From NCBI RefSeq assembly GCF_029910215.1, contig NZ_CP110395.1:1860001-1924000 (forward strand): 64,000 bases of DNA, read 5' to 3'. The translations under genes were made by a program, and so were the position numbers. The notes under the pieces are model-generated. The model saw only the letters and a list, made by a program, of their open reading frames with translations. It was not told the origin of the DNA and did no database searches. The DNA comes from Paraburkholderia sp. D15. GTDB lineage: Bacteria > Pseudomonadota > Gammaproteobacteria > Burkholderiales > Burkholderiaceae. Positions 1 through 9,611 of this stretch are shown here, in pieces; within the stretch, counting starts at the first letter, position 1; every line of letters begins with the position of its first letter.

Positions 1-171
1 CACCAAACAGAACGGGTCTACTGGACAATCGCAGCATGGGGGCCTCGCGTGGGCGGAAGAATGATTGGAGATAGGGTCTGCAACGCTTTGCCGGCCGAAG
101 CAGTGGGGCGACTATACAAATCGTTCGGTATAAACTGAAGGACCACATAATCAGACTGGCGTTAGACCACT

Positions 172-1686
172 ATGCCTCGGGGAAAGACCGCTTCTTCACT
201 CGACCTCCCTTTACCGGCCACTTTCCCCCTCGCAGGAAATCGCTCCAAGCGCGACTGCATCGTCGATGCGATTCGCCACGCTATTTCGACAGGCCTTCTT
301 CCGGCACAGGGCGATCTACCGTCGTCACGCACCTTGGCCGAGCGCTGGCAGGTGTCGCGCGGCACCGTGGAGGCGGCGTTCGATCAGTTGCATTCGGAAG
401 GCTATGTGACGCGCACGCATGGTTCGGGCACCCGCGTGAGCGCCATCGTGCCGGACAGTTTTCTGCCGCCGCCGTCGTCGGCAGGCGGGGGGCGAGGACC
501 GGCCGAAAAGACCGCGGACGCGGTGCAGGACGCACGATTGCCGGCCGCGTCGCCGGACTCGCCCGTGCGGGCCGGCGTTCCGTTCGTGGCCCGGCTGGCG
601 GCACCCGAGCTTCTGCAGCAGTCGCCCTGGCAAAAGCATTCGACCGAGGCGGCCAAAGGCGAATCGGCGGCCGATGCAGGTTCAACGCCGCTGAGAGGTC
701 TCGAGTCTCTGCGCCAGCAGATCGTCGCTTACCTGGGCGCATTCCGCGGACTGTCGTGCCGCCCGGAAGACATCTTCATCACCTCGGGCATCCGCTATGC
801 GATCGATGCCGTCGCGCGCGTGGTGCTGACGCCCGGCAGCAAGGCGGCGATCGAGGACCCGGGTTATCCGGGCGCGAGGCGCATCGTCGAGCTGGCTGGT
901 GCAAGCACGATCGACGTGCCGGTCGACGAACACGGCATGCGCGTCGCCGAGCTGGAACAGCACCCCGACGTGTCGCTCGTCTACATCACGCCGGCGCATC
1001 AGTCGCCGCTTGGCGTCAGCCTGTCGATCGATCGTCGCGAGACGCTGCTCGACTGGGCGCATGCGCATCGAGCGTGGATCATCGAGGACGATTACGACGG
1101 CGAATTCAGCTTCCAGTCGGCGCCGCTGCCCGCGCTCAAATCGCAGGACCGGCATCAGCGGGTGATCTACTGCAGTTCATTCAACAAGACGGTGCACGCG
1201 GGGCTGCGCGTCGGCTTCATGGTGATACCCGCGGCGCTTCAGCCCCGCGTGCTGGCGTTGTGGCAGACGATCGGTTCGCCCGTCAGCGCGACAGTGCAGC
1301 GCGCGTTGGCCAGCTTCATGGCGAGCGGAGATTTCGCCAGTCATCTGCGGCGCAGCCGGCAGGCTTATCAACAGCGTCGTGATGTCGTGCTTCGCGAGCT
1401 GGATCGCCACGCGCGCGAGCACATCACGGTAACCGGCAGTCATGCGGGATTTCACTTCGTGCTCTGGCTTAACTGGCTTAAGGACGGCATGGACGAGCAG
1501 GCGATCGTCACGCAGGCGGCCGCCGCCGGGATCGAATTGCAGCCGCTCGCATCGCTGTGCCGCAACGTGTCGTTCGGACCGGCGTTCATCGTCGGCTACT
1601 CTGCGTTGAGTCTTGCGCAGGCGAGGTTTTTCGGCCGCGAACTGGGTTCGATATTGCGCGCGCATGCCGATCTTGCCGCGTGCTGA
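172..1686 (+). CDS. MocR/PdxR-family transcriptional regulator (GntR wHTH fused to aminotransferase-like domain)
   Basis: The 504-aa protein has a GntR-type winged helix near residues 25-90 (SSRTLAERWQVSRGTVEAAF) and then a class-I aminotransferase-like domain. That domain carries EDDYDGEF near residue 305 and the expected PLP-binding lysine K339 in the SSFNKT motif. Members of this family use the PLP-fold domain as an effector sensor and act as dimeric activators or repressors, often of pyridoxine, GABA or taurine genes. Residues 95-160 form a Pro/Ala-rich linker. The target cannot be named because the divergent neighbour lies left of the window. Bases 1-171 show only an upstream region with no gene. 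The ATG at 172 is the first in frame and gives a normal family length. Confidence 0.9.
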   Translation: MPRGKTASSLDLPLPATFPLAGNRSKRDCIVDAIRHAISTGLLPAQGDLPSSRTLAERWQVSRGTVEAAFDQLHSEGYVTRTHGSGTRVSAIVPDSFLPPPSSAGGGRGPAEKTADAVQDARLPAASPDSPVRAGVPFVARLAAPELLQQSPWQKHSTEAAKGESAADAGSTPLRGLESLRQQIVAYLGAFRGLSCRPEDIFITSGIRYAIDAVARVVLTPGSKAAIEDPGYPGARRIVELAGASTIDVPVDEHGMRVAELEQHPDVSLVYITPAHQSPLGVSLSIDRRETLLDWAHAHRAWIIEDDYDGEFSFQSAPLPALKSQDRHQRVIYCSSFNKTVHAGLRVGFMVIPAALQPRVLALWQTIGSPVSATVQRALASFMASGDFASHLRRSRQAYQQRRDVVLRELDRHAREHITVTGSHAGFHFVLWLNWLKDGMDEQAIVTQAAAAGIELQPLASLCRNVSFGPAFIVGYSALSLAQARFFGRELGSILRAHADLAAC

Positions 1687-1832
1687 AGCGCCCGGCTGCG
1701 CACACGCATGGGCCGTAACGGTCCGCAGCCGGACACGCGGGCGCGCGGCATCGGCCGGTCGGAATGCAATCGTCCGGTTTTCCCGCGCCACTCCGGTAAA
1801 CTAGCGGTTTTTACCGCACCTCAGCCTCTCCC

Positions 1833-2528
1833 ATGACTCAAGACGAACTCAAGCAACTGGTCGGCCAGGCCGCCGCCGACTACGTGAACGCCAACGTGCC
1901 CGAGGGCTCGGTGATCGGCGTCGGCACCGGCTCCACCGCGAACTGTTTCATCGATGCGCTGGCCGCCAGCAAATCGCGTTATCGCGGCGCGGTGTCGAGC
2001 TCGCTCGCCACCACCGCGCGTCTGCAATCGCACGGCTTCAAGGTCTTCGACCTGAACGAAGTCGAGTCGCTGCGCGTGTATGTCGACGGCGCGGACGAGA
2101 TCGATCACGGCGGCGCGATGATCAAGGGCGGCGGCGGCGCGCTGACGCGCGAGAAGATCGTCGCGTCGGTGTCGGACGTGTTCGTCTGTATCGCGGATGC
2201 GAGCAAGCTGGTCGATACGCTCGGCAACTTCCCGCTGCCGATCGAAGTGGTGCCGATGGCGCGCACCGCGATCGGCCGCCGCGTCACCGCGCTCGGCGGT
2301 GTGCCGGTGGTGCGGGTCACGAAGGAAGGCGTGCCGTTCATCACCGACAACGGCAACGAGATCCTCGACGTCAAGGGTCTGCGCATCAGCGACCCGCGTA
2401 CGCTGGAAATGCACATCAACGCATGGCCGGGCGTGGTAACGGTCGGCCTGTTTGCGGGGCGCGGCGCGAATCTGTGCCTGCTCGGCGGCGATACCGGCGT
2501 TCGGACGATCGAGTACGGCAAGGACTGA
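1833..2528 (+). CDS. rpiA: Ribose-5-phosphate isomerase A
   Basis: The 231-aa protein matches the usual RpiA length. It carries the family signatures [15 protein letters not shown] near residue 30, DGADEID near residue 85 and [14 protein letters not shown] near residue 98. It interconverts ribose-5-phosphate and ribulose-5-phosphate in the cytosolic non-oxidative pentose phosphate pathway. A small perfect hairpin, GCGGT-tttt-ACCGC (1804-1817), sits 15 nt before the ATG. It could be the end of the upstream transcript or part of the leader. A strong terminator follows the gene, so rpiA appears to be its own unit. Confidence 0.95.
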   Translation: MTQDELKQLVGQAAADYVNANVPEGSVIGVGTGSTANCFIDALAASKSRYRGAVSSSLATTARLQSHGFKVFDLNEVESLRVYVDGADEIDHGGAMIKGGGGALTREKIVASVSDVFVCIADASKLVDTLGNFPLPIEVVPMARTAIGRRVTALGGVPVVRVTKEGVPFITDNGNEILDVKGLRISDPRTLEMHINAWPGVVTVGLFAGRGANLCLLGGDTGVRTIEYGKD

Positions 2529-2574
2529 TCGCCAACTCGAACTCAAACTCGAACTCGGCGCTTAGCTCGCGCAA

Positions 2575-2630
2575 CGCGTGAGACCTGTTTCGGCGGATTG
2601 AAACGGGCTCGCGCGTTTTTGTTTTTCAGC
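2575..2630 (+). terminator. Rho-independent terminator after rpiA
   Basis: A long stem pairs ACGCG-GAG-CC-GTTTC on the 5' side with GAAAC-GG-CTC-CGCGT on the 3' side, with small mismatches. It is followed by a TTTTTGTTTTT tract. Confidence 0.75.
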
Positions 2631-2887
2631 GGGTCTTCACGACGTTGGCCGGCGCGTGCGGCTATCGCACCGGCGATTCGTCTGCCAATTCGGTTTCACG
2701 CGCCCGGCGCGGGCAAACCTGCGCGGACGAGCGATCGACCGGTGCGGATTCGCAAGAGGCGAACCGCGAGGCGTCATTATTCGCGCACTGTCGGTCGGCG
2801 AATGTGGGCACCCGCACGCACGACAAACGATACGCCCCCTACACTCATCGCTATATCCAGGAATCGTTCATCCACAGGCGAGAGATC

Positions 2888-4060
2888 ATGAGAGTGGCGA
2901 TCGTGCACGATTGGCTCGTCGCACCCGGCTGCGCCGAGAAGGTGCTCGAACAGATCATCGAATGCTTTCCTGACGCCGATCTCTTCAGTCTCGTCGACTT
3001 CCTCGAAGACCGCCGGCCGCTTGGCGGCAAACCGGTCACGACCTCGTTCATCCAACGCCTGCCGTTTGCCCGGCGACGCTTTCGCGCCTATCTGCCGCTG
3101 ATGCCGCTGGCGATCGAGCAGTTCGATCTGTCCGGCTACGATCTGATCGTCACCAGTTCCCGTGCGCTCGCCAGAGGCGTGCTCGTCAGCCCCCATCAAA
3201 CGCACGTGAGCTATGTGCATTCGCCGATGCGCTACGCGGCGGAGCGGCAACACCAATATCTGCGCGACGCGCGGCTGCTGGCCGGGCCGAAGTCGTGGGC
3301 AGCGCGCGCGATGCTCCATTACCTGCGAGGCTGGGAGGCACGCTCGGCGAACAGCGTCGATCGTTTGATCGCGAATTCGCCGCTCACCGCGCGCCGCATG
3401 CTGAAGACTCATCGTCGCGATGCCGCCGTGATTCCGCCGCCCGTCGACGTGCATGATTTCGCTCTGCGTACCGATAAGGACGATTTTTATCTGGCGGCCG
3501 CGCGGCTGGTGCCGGACAAGCGCGTCGATCTGATCGTCGAGGCGTTCAGCGCGACGCCGCATCGCAAGCTGGTGGTGATCGGCGACGGGCCGGAGCTGAG
3601 CGCGATCCGCGCGAAGGCGGGCCCGAACGTGACGATGCTCGGCCATCAGCCATCCGACGTGTTCAGGGACTATCTGCAACGTGCGCAGGCTTTGGTGTTC
3701 GCGGCGGAACAGGACTTCGACCTCGTGCCGCTCGAAGCGCAGGCGTGCGGCACACCGGTAATCGGCTTCGGCAAGGGCGGCGTGCTCGACACCGTGGTGC
3801 CGGTCGGCGAACCGCATCCGACCGGCGTGTATTTCGCGCGCCAGACGGTGGTGTCGATGCTCGGCGCGATCGACCGCTTCGAACGTCTGCGCGAGCAGAT
3901 CACGCCCGCTGCCTGTCGCGCGAACGCCGAGCGGTTTTCGGCGGCGGCATTCCGGCGTGCGTTCATGGCCGAAGTGACCCGCACGATCGTGGCGGCGGGG
4001 CCGCGGCACGGGGTGAACGCCGCGGCACGCCGCGACCTCGAAACGAGCGTCGTGAGATGA
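2888..4060 (+). CDS. Family 4 (group 1) glycosyltransferase, WbaZ-like
   Basis: The 390-aa protein starts MRVAIVHDWL and has the GT-B layout of mannosyl/galactosyl-transferases used in O-antigen and exopolysaccharide assembly. The N-terminal acceptor domain includes HVSYVHSPMRYA. The C-terminal donor domain includes AARLVPDKRVDLIVEAF and PLEAQACGTPVIGFGKGG (the E-x7-E-like sugar-nucleotide region). The reading frame is open upstream to 2645, but ATG 2888 follows a GGCGAGAGA ribosome site and aligns with the natural start of the fold. The 2529-2887 gap holds only the rpiA terminator and presumably this gene's promoter. The WcaJ-type gene nearby suggests a shared surface-polysaccharide role; the exact sugar is unknown. 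Confidence 0.85.
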   Translation: MRVAIVHDWLVAPGCAEKVLEQIIECFPDADLFSLVDFLEDRRPLGGKPVTTSFIQRLPFARRRFRAYLPLMPLAIEQFDLSGYDLIVTSSRALARGVLVSPHQTHVSYVHSPMRYAAERQHQYLRDARLLAGPKSWAARAMLHYLRGWEARSANSVDRLIANSPLTARRMLKTHRRDAAVIPPPVDVHDFALRTDKDDFYLAAARLVPDKRVDLIVEAFSATPHRKLVVIGDGPELSAIRAKAGPNVTMLGHQPSDVFRDYLQRAQALVFAAEQDFDLVPLEAQACGTPVIGFGKGGVLDTVVPVGEPHPTGVYFARQTVVSMLGAIDRFERLREQITPAACRANAERFSAAAFRRAFMAEVTRTIVAAGPRHGVNAAARRDLETSVVR

Positions 4061-4074
4061 AAAGTTGGTTGTCT

Positions 4075-4114
4075 CAATATTCGCATATTGCGAAGTTCTC
4101 GAAACGCGAATATT
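4075..4114. promoter_or_regulatory. Candidate HigA operator upstream of higBA
   Basis: A perfect 9-bp inverted repeat, AATATTCGC (4076-4084) and GCGAATATT (4106-4114), brackets an AT-rich stretch. A second small inverted repeat, CAATAT-N4-ATATTG (4075-4090), overlaps it. HigA antitoxins normally repress their own operon through such sites. The assignment is by position and symmetry only. Confidence 0.5.
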
Positions 4115-4257
4115 ATGTTGAAACGTTGTCCCGCTGCAGTCCGAAAACCAGCCTTCGTCTTATGCCTTCAGGCTAGCTATCGGTGCGGGTCCGCAATGTT
4201 TAGCCTTGCAGATGAAGCGTGCAGGTTCAGCGCGCGAAATCTGATGAGGACAACACA

Positions 4258-4557
4258 ATGCGGGTTATTTCAAAGAAGGCACTGCTGGACTTTATAAACA
4301 AACATCCGGGCGCGCGCGGTGCGCTAATGGCTTGGTACGCATTGGCGCAGGCTTGCCTCGCGAATAGTTATAACGACCTGAAGCGGACATTCGCCGGCGT
4401 GGACTACGTGCCGCCGCAGTACACGGTTTTCGACGTAGGCGGCAACAAGTTCAGGATCGTCGCGGCGATTCACTACAACAGGCAGTCGTTATTCGTTCGT
4501 CACGTATTGACGCATGCGGAGTACGACCTTTGGACGAGGAAGAATTCAAAATCATGA
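4258..4557 (+). CDS. higB: HigB-family type II toxin (mRNA interferase)
   Basis: The 99-aa basic protein contains YNDLKRTF, FDVGGNKFRIVAAIHY and FVRHVLTHAEYD, the core of RelE-superfamily HigB toxins that cut ribosome-bound mRNA. The ATG at 4258 follows GATGAGGA. An in-frame ATG at 4219 exists, but the family begins near MRVISKK. The next gene overlaps by ATGA, giving the toxin-first order typical of higBA. The segment is less GC-rich than its neighbours, consistent with acquisition. Confidence 0.88.
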   Translation: MRVISKKALLDFINKHPGARGALMAWYALAQACLANSYNDLKRTFAGVDYVPPQYTVFDVGGNKFRIVAAIHYNRQSLFVRHVLTHAEYDLWTRKNSKS

Positions 4558-4976
4558 ATGTCGATCGCCTTCCGGGAGTCTTTCCCGACGTCGCCCCTAT
4601 CTGGGCCGCGCTGCAAACGCAGTTGCTGCTCAAGCCCATCCGTAGCGAAGAGGACTACCAGCAAATGGTGCGTCTCGCCAACTCGCTCGCCGACCATCTG
4701 AACGGCAACGAGGAAGAACCGCTTGCCGATCTGTTCGCGATCGTCGGCGATCTGATCGCGCGCTGGGAAGAGCAGCACGTGGAGATTCCGAAAGCCGAGC
4801 CGCGCGAGGTGTTGCGGCACCTGCTCGAAACGCACGGGCTCAAACAGAAGGATCTGATGGGCATTGCCTCGCCGACGGTGGTGAGCGACATTCTCGCCGG
4901 CCGCCGCGCGATCAGCAAAAAAGTCGCCAAGGCGCTCGCCGTGCGTTTTCATACCGACGTCAGCGCGTTTCTGTAA
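4554..4976 (+). CDS. higA: HigA-family antitoxin (HTH XRE type)
   Basis: The 140-aa protein ends in an XRE helix-turn-helix, HGLKQKDLMGIASPTVVSDI followed by LAGRRAISKKVAKALA. The N-terminal half (PIRSEEDYQQMVRLANSLAD) resembles the HigA antitoxin domain that neutralises HigB. The start chosen is the ATG overlapping the higB stop, with GAGGAAG (4536-4542) upstream. A TTG at 4530 could extend it by 8 residues. It should bind both HigB and the operon operator. Confidence 0.88.
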   Translation: MNVDRLPGVFPDVAPIWAALQTQLLLKPIRSEEDYQQMVRLANSLADHLNGNEEEPLADLFAIVGDLIARWEEQHVEIPKAEPREVLRHLLETHGLKQKDLMGIASPTVVSDILAGRRAISKKVAKALAVRFHTDVSAFL

Positions 4977-5082
4977 GCGTCGCGATTCGGATGCGATGGA
5001 GTCCGCGTCCGAATCGGATCTGCGTTGCATTCGCTTCGAATTCGTCTGGCGCGTTCAACCGTTCAGAGAAGTCGAGAATGAT

Positions 5083-5119
5083 AAAGGGGCTGTGTCTGAT
5101 TGCCAGGCACAGCCCCTTT
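5083..5119. terminator. Bidirectional terminator hairpin between higA and the WcaJ-type gene
   Basis: The perfect 12-bp stem AAAGGGGCTGTG (5083-5094) / CACAGCCCCTTT (5108-5119) has a 13-nt loop. It sits between convergent genes, and the A/T ends let it work in either direction. Confidence 0.65.
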
Positions 5120-5200
5120 GCATGGGTGGGTCACGTAACAGCTGCGTCGATGCTTCGGTTCTTCGATGCTTAGTGCCCGAGGAGGCCGCCGGCATCGCGA

Positions 5201-6595
5201 TCAAAAAGCGTTGCGGCCGACAAACCCTTTGACGATCGTGATCAGCACGATTTTCATATCGAACCAGAACGACCAGTTGTGAATGTAGAAGAGGTCGAAC
5301 TTGACGCGCGCCTCCATCTTCTCGACCTTGGTGGTGGCGCCGCGATAGCCGTTCACCTGAGCCCAGCCGGTGATGCCGGGCTTGATGCGGTAGCGGTTCA
5401 TGTAGCCGTACACCTGGTCCTTGTAGAGATCGTCGTGTTCGACCGCGTGCGGGCGCGGACCGACCACCGACATCTGTCCAAGCAGCACGTTGAGAAACTG
5501 CGGCAGTTCGTCGAGACTGGTGCGGCGCATGAAGCCGCCGAGCTTCGTGACGCGCGCGTCGTTGCGCGATGCCTGCGTCACCGTGCCGTGTGCTTCGTGA
5601 TGCACGGTCATCGAACGGAACTTGTAGATCGCGAACGGTTGACCATCCACGCCCTTGCGCGTTTGACGGAAAAACACCGGACCGGGCGACGTCAGCTTGA
5701 TGCCGATCGCGAGCACGACGAAGATCGGCGCGAGCGCGAGCAGGGCGGCGGCGGCAAAGAGACGGTCGAAGATCAGCTTGGGCCACATCTTCGGCGCCGG
5801 CACCGGCGCGGTGCTCAGGTTCAAGCTCGGCAAGCCGACCACGTCGACGAGTCCGTGATTGAACAGCGAGAGGCTGCGGACATCGGGAATGAAGCGCAGA
5901 TTCACGAAGTCGTTTCTGAACAGGCGCGTGAAGCGATAGATCGTATGTTCCTCGGAGAGCGGCAGCGCGAGCCACACCTCGTTCACGTGTTCGTCGCGCA
6001 CCTTGTCCACGAACGTATGCAGATCGGTCAGCACGGGCAGGCGGTTGAGCCGCGTGCTGTAAGCGCCGGCGCCTTCGATGCGGCTGTCGCTGGTGTCGAA
6101 CACGCACACTGGTTTGAAGCCCGCTTGCGGCGCGTGCTCGAGATGGGCGAGCAACGTCCGCGAGAAACCCGGCGCGCCGACAATGGCGACCGTGCGATAG
6201 TTCATGCCGCGGCGGCGCAGGCTACGCAGCGCCACGTGCACGAGGCACTTGGTGACGACGATCAGCGCGCCGGAGATCAGCGTGGAATAGCCGAACCACA
6301 GGCGCGACACCGCATCCATGCGATGCAGCGTGAAAGCCAGCACGAGCGCGGTCGCGACCACCACCAGCCAGGCGGCCGCGACGCGCGCCAGCATCGAGGG
6401 CAACGACTTGCCGCGCCACGTGTCGTAGACGCCGAAGCCGGGAAACAGCAGCAGCACCAGCACGCAGTTGAACGCGATCAGCAGACGCTCGGTGTCGGAG
6501 AGCGCGATCGGTGTCGAAAAACGCATCCAGTGAGCGAGCAGGCCGCCCGCAATCACGAAGAGCGCGTCGAGGAATCGCGCAGTATTCCTGAACAT
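5201..6595 (-). CDS. Undecaprenyl-phosphate sugar phosphotransferase, WcaJ-type
   Basis: The 464-aa inner-membrane protein has four N-terminal hydrophobic helices, then a CoA-binding-3/Rossmann-like region ([17 protein letters not shown]). A fifth membrane segment leads into the catalytic bac_transf domain with [41 protein letters not shown] and [15 protein letters not shown]. Enzymes of this type move a sugar-1-phosphate, usually glucose-1-phosphate, onto undecaprenyl phosphate to start exopolysaccharide or colanic-acid-type repeats. The gene is 35 nt downstream of a Crp/Fnr regulator on the same strand, so the two are probably co-transcribed. Sugar specificity cannot be read from sequence. 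Confidence 0.92.
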   Translation of the reverse strand: MFRNTARFLDALFVIAGGLLAHWMRFSTPIALSDTERLLIAFNCVLVLLLFPGFGVYDTWRGKSLPSMLARVAAAWLVVVATALVLAFTLHRMDAVSRLWFGYSTLISGALIVVTKCLVHVALRSLRRRGMNYRTVAIVGAPGFSRTLLAHLEHAPQAGFKPVCVFDTSDSRIEGAGAYSTRLNRLPVLTDLHTFVDKVRDEHVNEVWLALPLSEEHTIYRFTRLFRNDFVNLRFIPDVRSLSLFNHGLVDVVGLPSLNLSTAPVPAPKMWPKLIFDRLFAAAALLALAPIFVVLAIGIKLTSPGPVFFRQTRKGVDGQPFAIYKFRSMTVHHEAHGTVTQASRNDARVTKLGGFMRRTSLDELPQFLNVLLGQMSVVGPRPHAVEHDDLYKDQVYGYMNRYRIKPGITGWAQVNGYRGATTKVEKMEARVKFDLFYIHNWSFWFDMKIVLITIVKGFVGRNAF

Positions 6596-6630
6596 GATGA
6601 ACTCTACCCGGTAGTCGAACGAAGCGGCAT

Positions 6631-7365
6631 TTACTCGACTGTTTCAGCCTGGCGCAGACGCGGCAGCAACCGGTCGAATTCGCGCTTGACGAGCCCGTAG
6701 CATTCGCACGCGCGGGCTTCGAGGCCCTTGCGGTCGAGCACCTTGATGTGGCCGCGGCTGTGATGGATCAGCCCTTCGTCGTGCAACTTGCCGGCCGCCT
6801 CGGTAATGCCTTCGCGGCGCACGCCGAGCATGTCGGCGATCAGCTGCTGGGTCACGGTGAGATCGTTCGACGCCACGCGGTCCACTTCGATCAGCAACCA
6901 GCGGCACAATTGCTTGTTCAGCGCGTGATGGCGATTGCACGCGGCGGTTTGCGCGACCTGGGTGAGGAGGGCGTGCATGTACAGCAGCATCAGGCGGCGC
7001 AGGAAGTCCGAGCGCGCGAATTGCTGCTTGAGCGCCTGAGCGCTCATCCGGTACGCGAAGCCCGCGCATTGGACCTGCACGCGGTTCGGCATGGTTTCGC
7101 CGCCGGTCAGCACCGGTACACCGGTCATGCCTTCGCGACCTACCGCGGCGATTTCGACGGAACTGCCGTCCTCCATCGTCGAGAGCATCGAGATGATCGC
7201 GGTGGTCGGGAAGTAGACGTGATGGATGCGTTGACCGGAGTCGCACAGCAGTTGCTCAGTGCGCAGGTGAACCAGTTCGAGATGCGGAGCGAGCGCCTGC
7301 CATTCATGGGAGGGCAATGCGCCAAGCAAATGGTTGCCGTGCAGATCTGATTGAAGTGTCAACAT
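6631..7365 (-). CDS. Crp/Fnr-family transcriptional regulator
   Basis: The 244-aa protein starts MLTLQSDLHGNHLLG. It has an N-terminal cyclic-nucleotide-binding-like beta barrel (residues ~20-140) and a C-terminal Crp-type winged helix (LTVTQQLIADMLGVRREGIT). The Cys cluster of oxygen-sensing FNR is absent. The frame stays open to 7770, but the upstream residues are low-complexity and the ATG at 7365 fits family length. It lies directly before the WcaJ-type gene, so control of surface polysaccharide synthesis is a reasonable inference. The effector is unknown. Confidence 0.88.
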   Translation of the reverse strand: MLTLQSDLHGNHLLGALPSHEWQALAPHLELVHLRTEQLLCDSGQRIHHVYFPTTAIISMLSTMEDGSSVEIAAVGREGMTGVPVLTGGETMPNRVQVQCAGFAYRMSAQALKQQFARSDFLRRLMLLYMHALLTQVAQTAACNRHHALNKQLCRWLLIEVDRVASNDLTVTQQLIADMLGVRREGITEAAGKLHDEGLIHHSRGHIKVLDRKGLEARACECYGLVKREFDRLLPRLRQAETVE

Positions 7366-8937
7366 GATCGGTCCTCGCGTGAAGCCGCGCGCTGCGTGGC
7401 TTCGTGTTTTTGATCCGATTCCCGTATCCGTCGGTGACGACAGCTGCCTGGCGAGCAGCAATGGATGAACAGGATCGGCCCCGTAATGGCCTGGTGCGCC
7501 GCCGCTGTTCTTGTTGATTTCGTTTGCGGTGGTGCGGTGTCGCGCTTTCCCTTTAGCGAGGAGTGTGCCAATGGCGGGTAAAGCCAGTCCTGGTGCGGCG
7601 CAGCGAGCGGAAGACCACCTTCGCGAGAAGCAAAATGTGGCTTTTTGTTTCAAATCTGTACACCCCGGGTCGCGCCGGCTGTCGTGGCCGTGGACATTTT
7701 TATTCGACTCAAGTCTTTGATCGCATTGACTTTGTGCCTGTTCGACAACGCCTGGCGAGAGGTGTCTCACGGATGCAATGCCCTTTGCATGACCGTTATC
7801 GAGGGATGTCCCGAATGTGCCGGATTTGATTCACATGTGTTCCATACGCCTCGTTCGCTGCCGCACGCGCGGCCCGATTGCGCGGCGCCTGAGTCGGATG
7901 AAAGCCGACAGTGCTGCTGTCGATCCAACAGGCCGCTACGCGCTGCGCCAGGCTGCATGGGCGTTCCGGGACGTGCCCTTGCATGATGTGCACGGTCGAC
8001 GGTCGAAGCTGGCGGAAGTTGTCTTCACTGCGTGCGGTTCATCACGTTGCAATGTTCGCGAGGTATCGGCTTTAAACGCCAGGTTCGATGCGCGCGCAAC
8101 TATTTTCGCAGGCCGGGTCGATGACGCTCTCGAGCTTGTCGCTCTGTCTGACGAAACGGTTTCGCTCGACGATTTGCGCTGTAGGCCGCGTCGCGCGGCG
8201 TTGCTGTCGTGGGGACGCTCGCGTGCGAGCCGGGCGTTGGGCGGTATTGCGTCGAGAGAATGCACTCAACGCGGCGTCGTTCGGGTAGTCAAATTTCGCC
8301 AGCACGATGTGTTGACGAACCGGCACACCGGTTTTGGCGGGCAGTGCGTAGAACGTATCGGATTCGTACATCGGATACGGTTCGCGCGCGACGGGTTCGC
8401 GGCAATGTCGAACATCGACGCCAACGCGTGGGACGATTGTGCGACGCTGTCGCTGATATGACGAATTCGCTGACACGCGAGCGTCATCGAGCTGCAACGT
8501 CAGAGGATATAAAGTGGGCTCGCGGTGCAGGCGCGCTCGCAGTCTTTGCACGTGCGAACGACGTGGATTGTTCTGACCAGTGTATATGCATCGATCCTCC
8601 GGAAGGACGAACCAGCGCAGTCGCAATTGAACGATGTTCGACACTCGATGCCTGCATGCGGTTGGGCAAAACGTAGCGTCGAAGAAACAACTGCGAGGCG
8701 GTTGTGCGCGAACGCATCCATGCAAAGAGTGGTGGCGGCTCGCATGCGTGGATGCGTGGTTCAATAACTCGTATTCAAGAATCGTCAACGCCCGAGGTCA
8801 GTGCGATGCCGCACGGAAACGCGCGGTTCGGCCACGTACCGTATCTCCATGACAAACGAACCGGCATGCCGGGCCACGTCGGCGAGGACGGCGTGTCATG
8901 CCGCGCTCGCTGGACCATTCGACCGCTGGGGAACGTG
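7366..8937. other. About 1.57 kb with no convincing gene
   Basis: No reading frame here has a recognisable domain or the strong third-position GC seen in neighbours. The longest frames, 7817-8461 on plus and 8072-8788 on minus, overlap antiparallel and are rich in Arg/Cys/His as shadow frames are. Base composition is visibly less GC-rich than around it. The first ~150 bases must hold the promoter of the Crp/Fnr gene. The rest may be a decayed gene, an acquired fragment or RNA-coding; I cannot tell which. Confidence 0.5.
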
Positions 8938-9471
8938 ATGAACTGGAAAACGCTGGAATTCGAGCAGCTTTCGGCACGCGAGCTTTATCTGATTCTGCGG
9001 GCGCGCAGTGCGGTGTTCGTCGTCGAACAGTCGCATGTGTGTCTCGATGCCGATGGTCGCGACGAAAACTCGCTGCACGTGTTTGCGCTGGAGGACATTG
9101 CGCGGCCCATGCCGATTCTCGCCTATGCGCGCGTGCAACCGGGCGATGCGGAAGATCCGGAGATTACCATCGACAAGGTGCTGACCAGCCCGTTACGGCG
9201 CGGCGATGGCACGGCCGAACTGCTGGTCGAGCGCGTACTGCAGGCGATTGCCGAGCGCTGGCCTGGGCACGCGATGCGCGTGAGCGCGCCGCTCGGCTTG
9301 CGTGACTTCTACGAGCAGTTCGGTTTCCGCAAGACCGAAGGACCGTATCTCGAACATGGCGTGCCGTTCATCGGACTGACGCGTCAGGTGCGCAGCAGCC
9401 CGTCGCGCTTCGGCACGCGGCGCCGGGTGCGCGATGGCGCCGCGTTGGTGAATACGTTTGAGATGCTTTGA
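8938..9471 (+). CDS. GNAT-family N-acetyltransferase, ElaA-like
   Basis: The 177-aa protein starts MNWKTLEFEQLSARELYLIL and contains LRARSAVFVVEQ, typical of the ElaA branch of GNAT acetyltransferases. PILAYARVQPG and the acetyl-CoA-binding region TSPLRRGDGTAELLVERVL follow, then FYEQFGFRKTEGPYLEHGVP. ATG 8938 sits just behind GGGGAA. The open frame extends upstream, but those residues are not conserved. The substrate of this subfamily is not well defined. The last ~25 residues (SSPSRFGTRRRVRDG) are a basic tail beyond the usual ElaA length. Confidence 0.85.
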   Translation: MNWKTLEFEQLSARELYLILRARSAVFVVEQSHVCLDADGRDENSLHVFALEDIARPMPILAYARVQPGDAEDPEITIDKVLTSPLRRGDGTAELLVERVLQAIAERWPGHAMRVSAPLGLRDFYEQFGFRKTEGPYLEHGVPFIGLTRQVRSSPSRFGTRRRVRDGAALVNTFEML

Positions 9472-9611
9472 TGGCAGTGGTTGCAGGGGAGAGTCGTGCG
9501 TTCGTGAACTTTGCGAATGTCAGTTGACTTTTGAAGCTGCTGGTCTTGACGGAATTTGCTGGCCTGGCGTTGTCGAATATCGTCGACTCGTTCGATGCTT
9601 CGGCTCAACTT

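Noticed and set aside
2645..2887. N-terminal extension of the glycosyltransferase
   Set aside because: The residues are Arg/Ala-rich and unrelated to the fold; MRVAIVHDWL at 2888 is the natural start.
8072..8788. 238-residue minus-strand frame as a gene
   Set aside because: No recognisable domain, poor codon bias, and an equally long frame on the other strand; it is recorded only as part of the unexplained segment.
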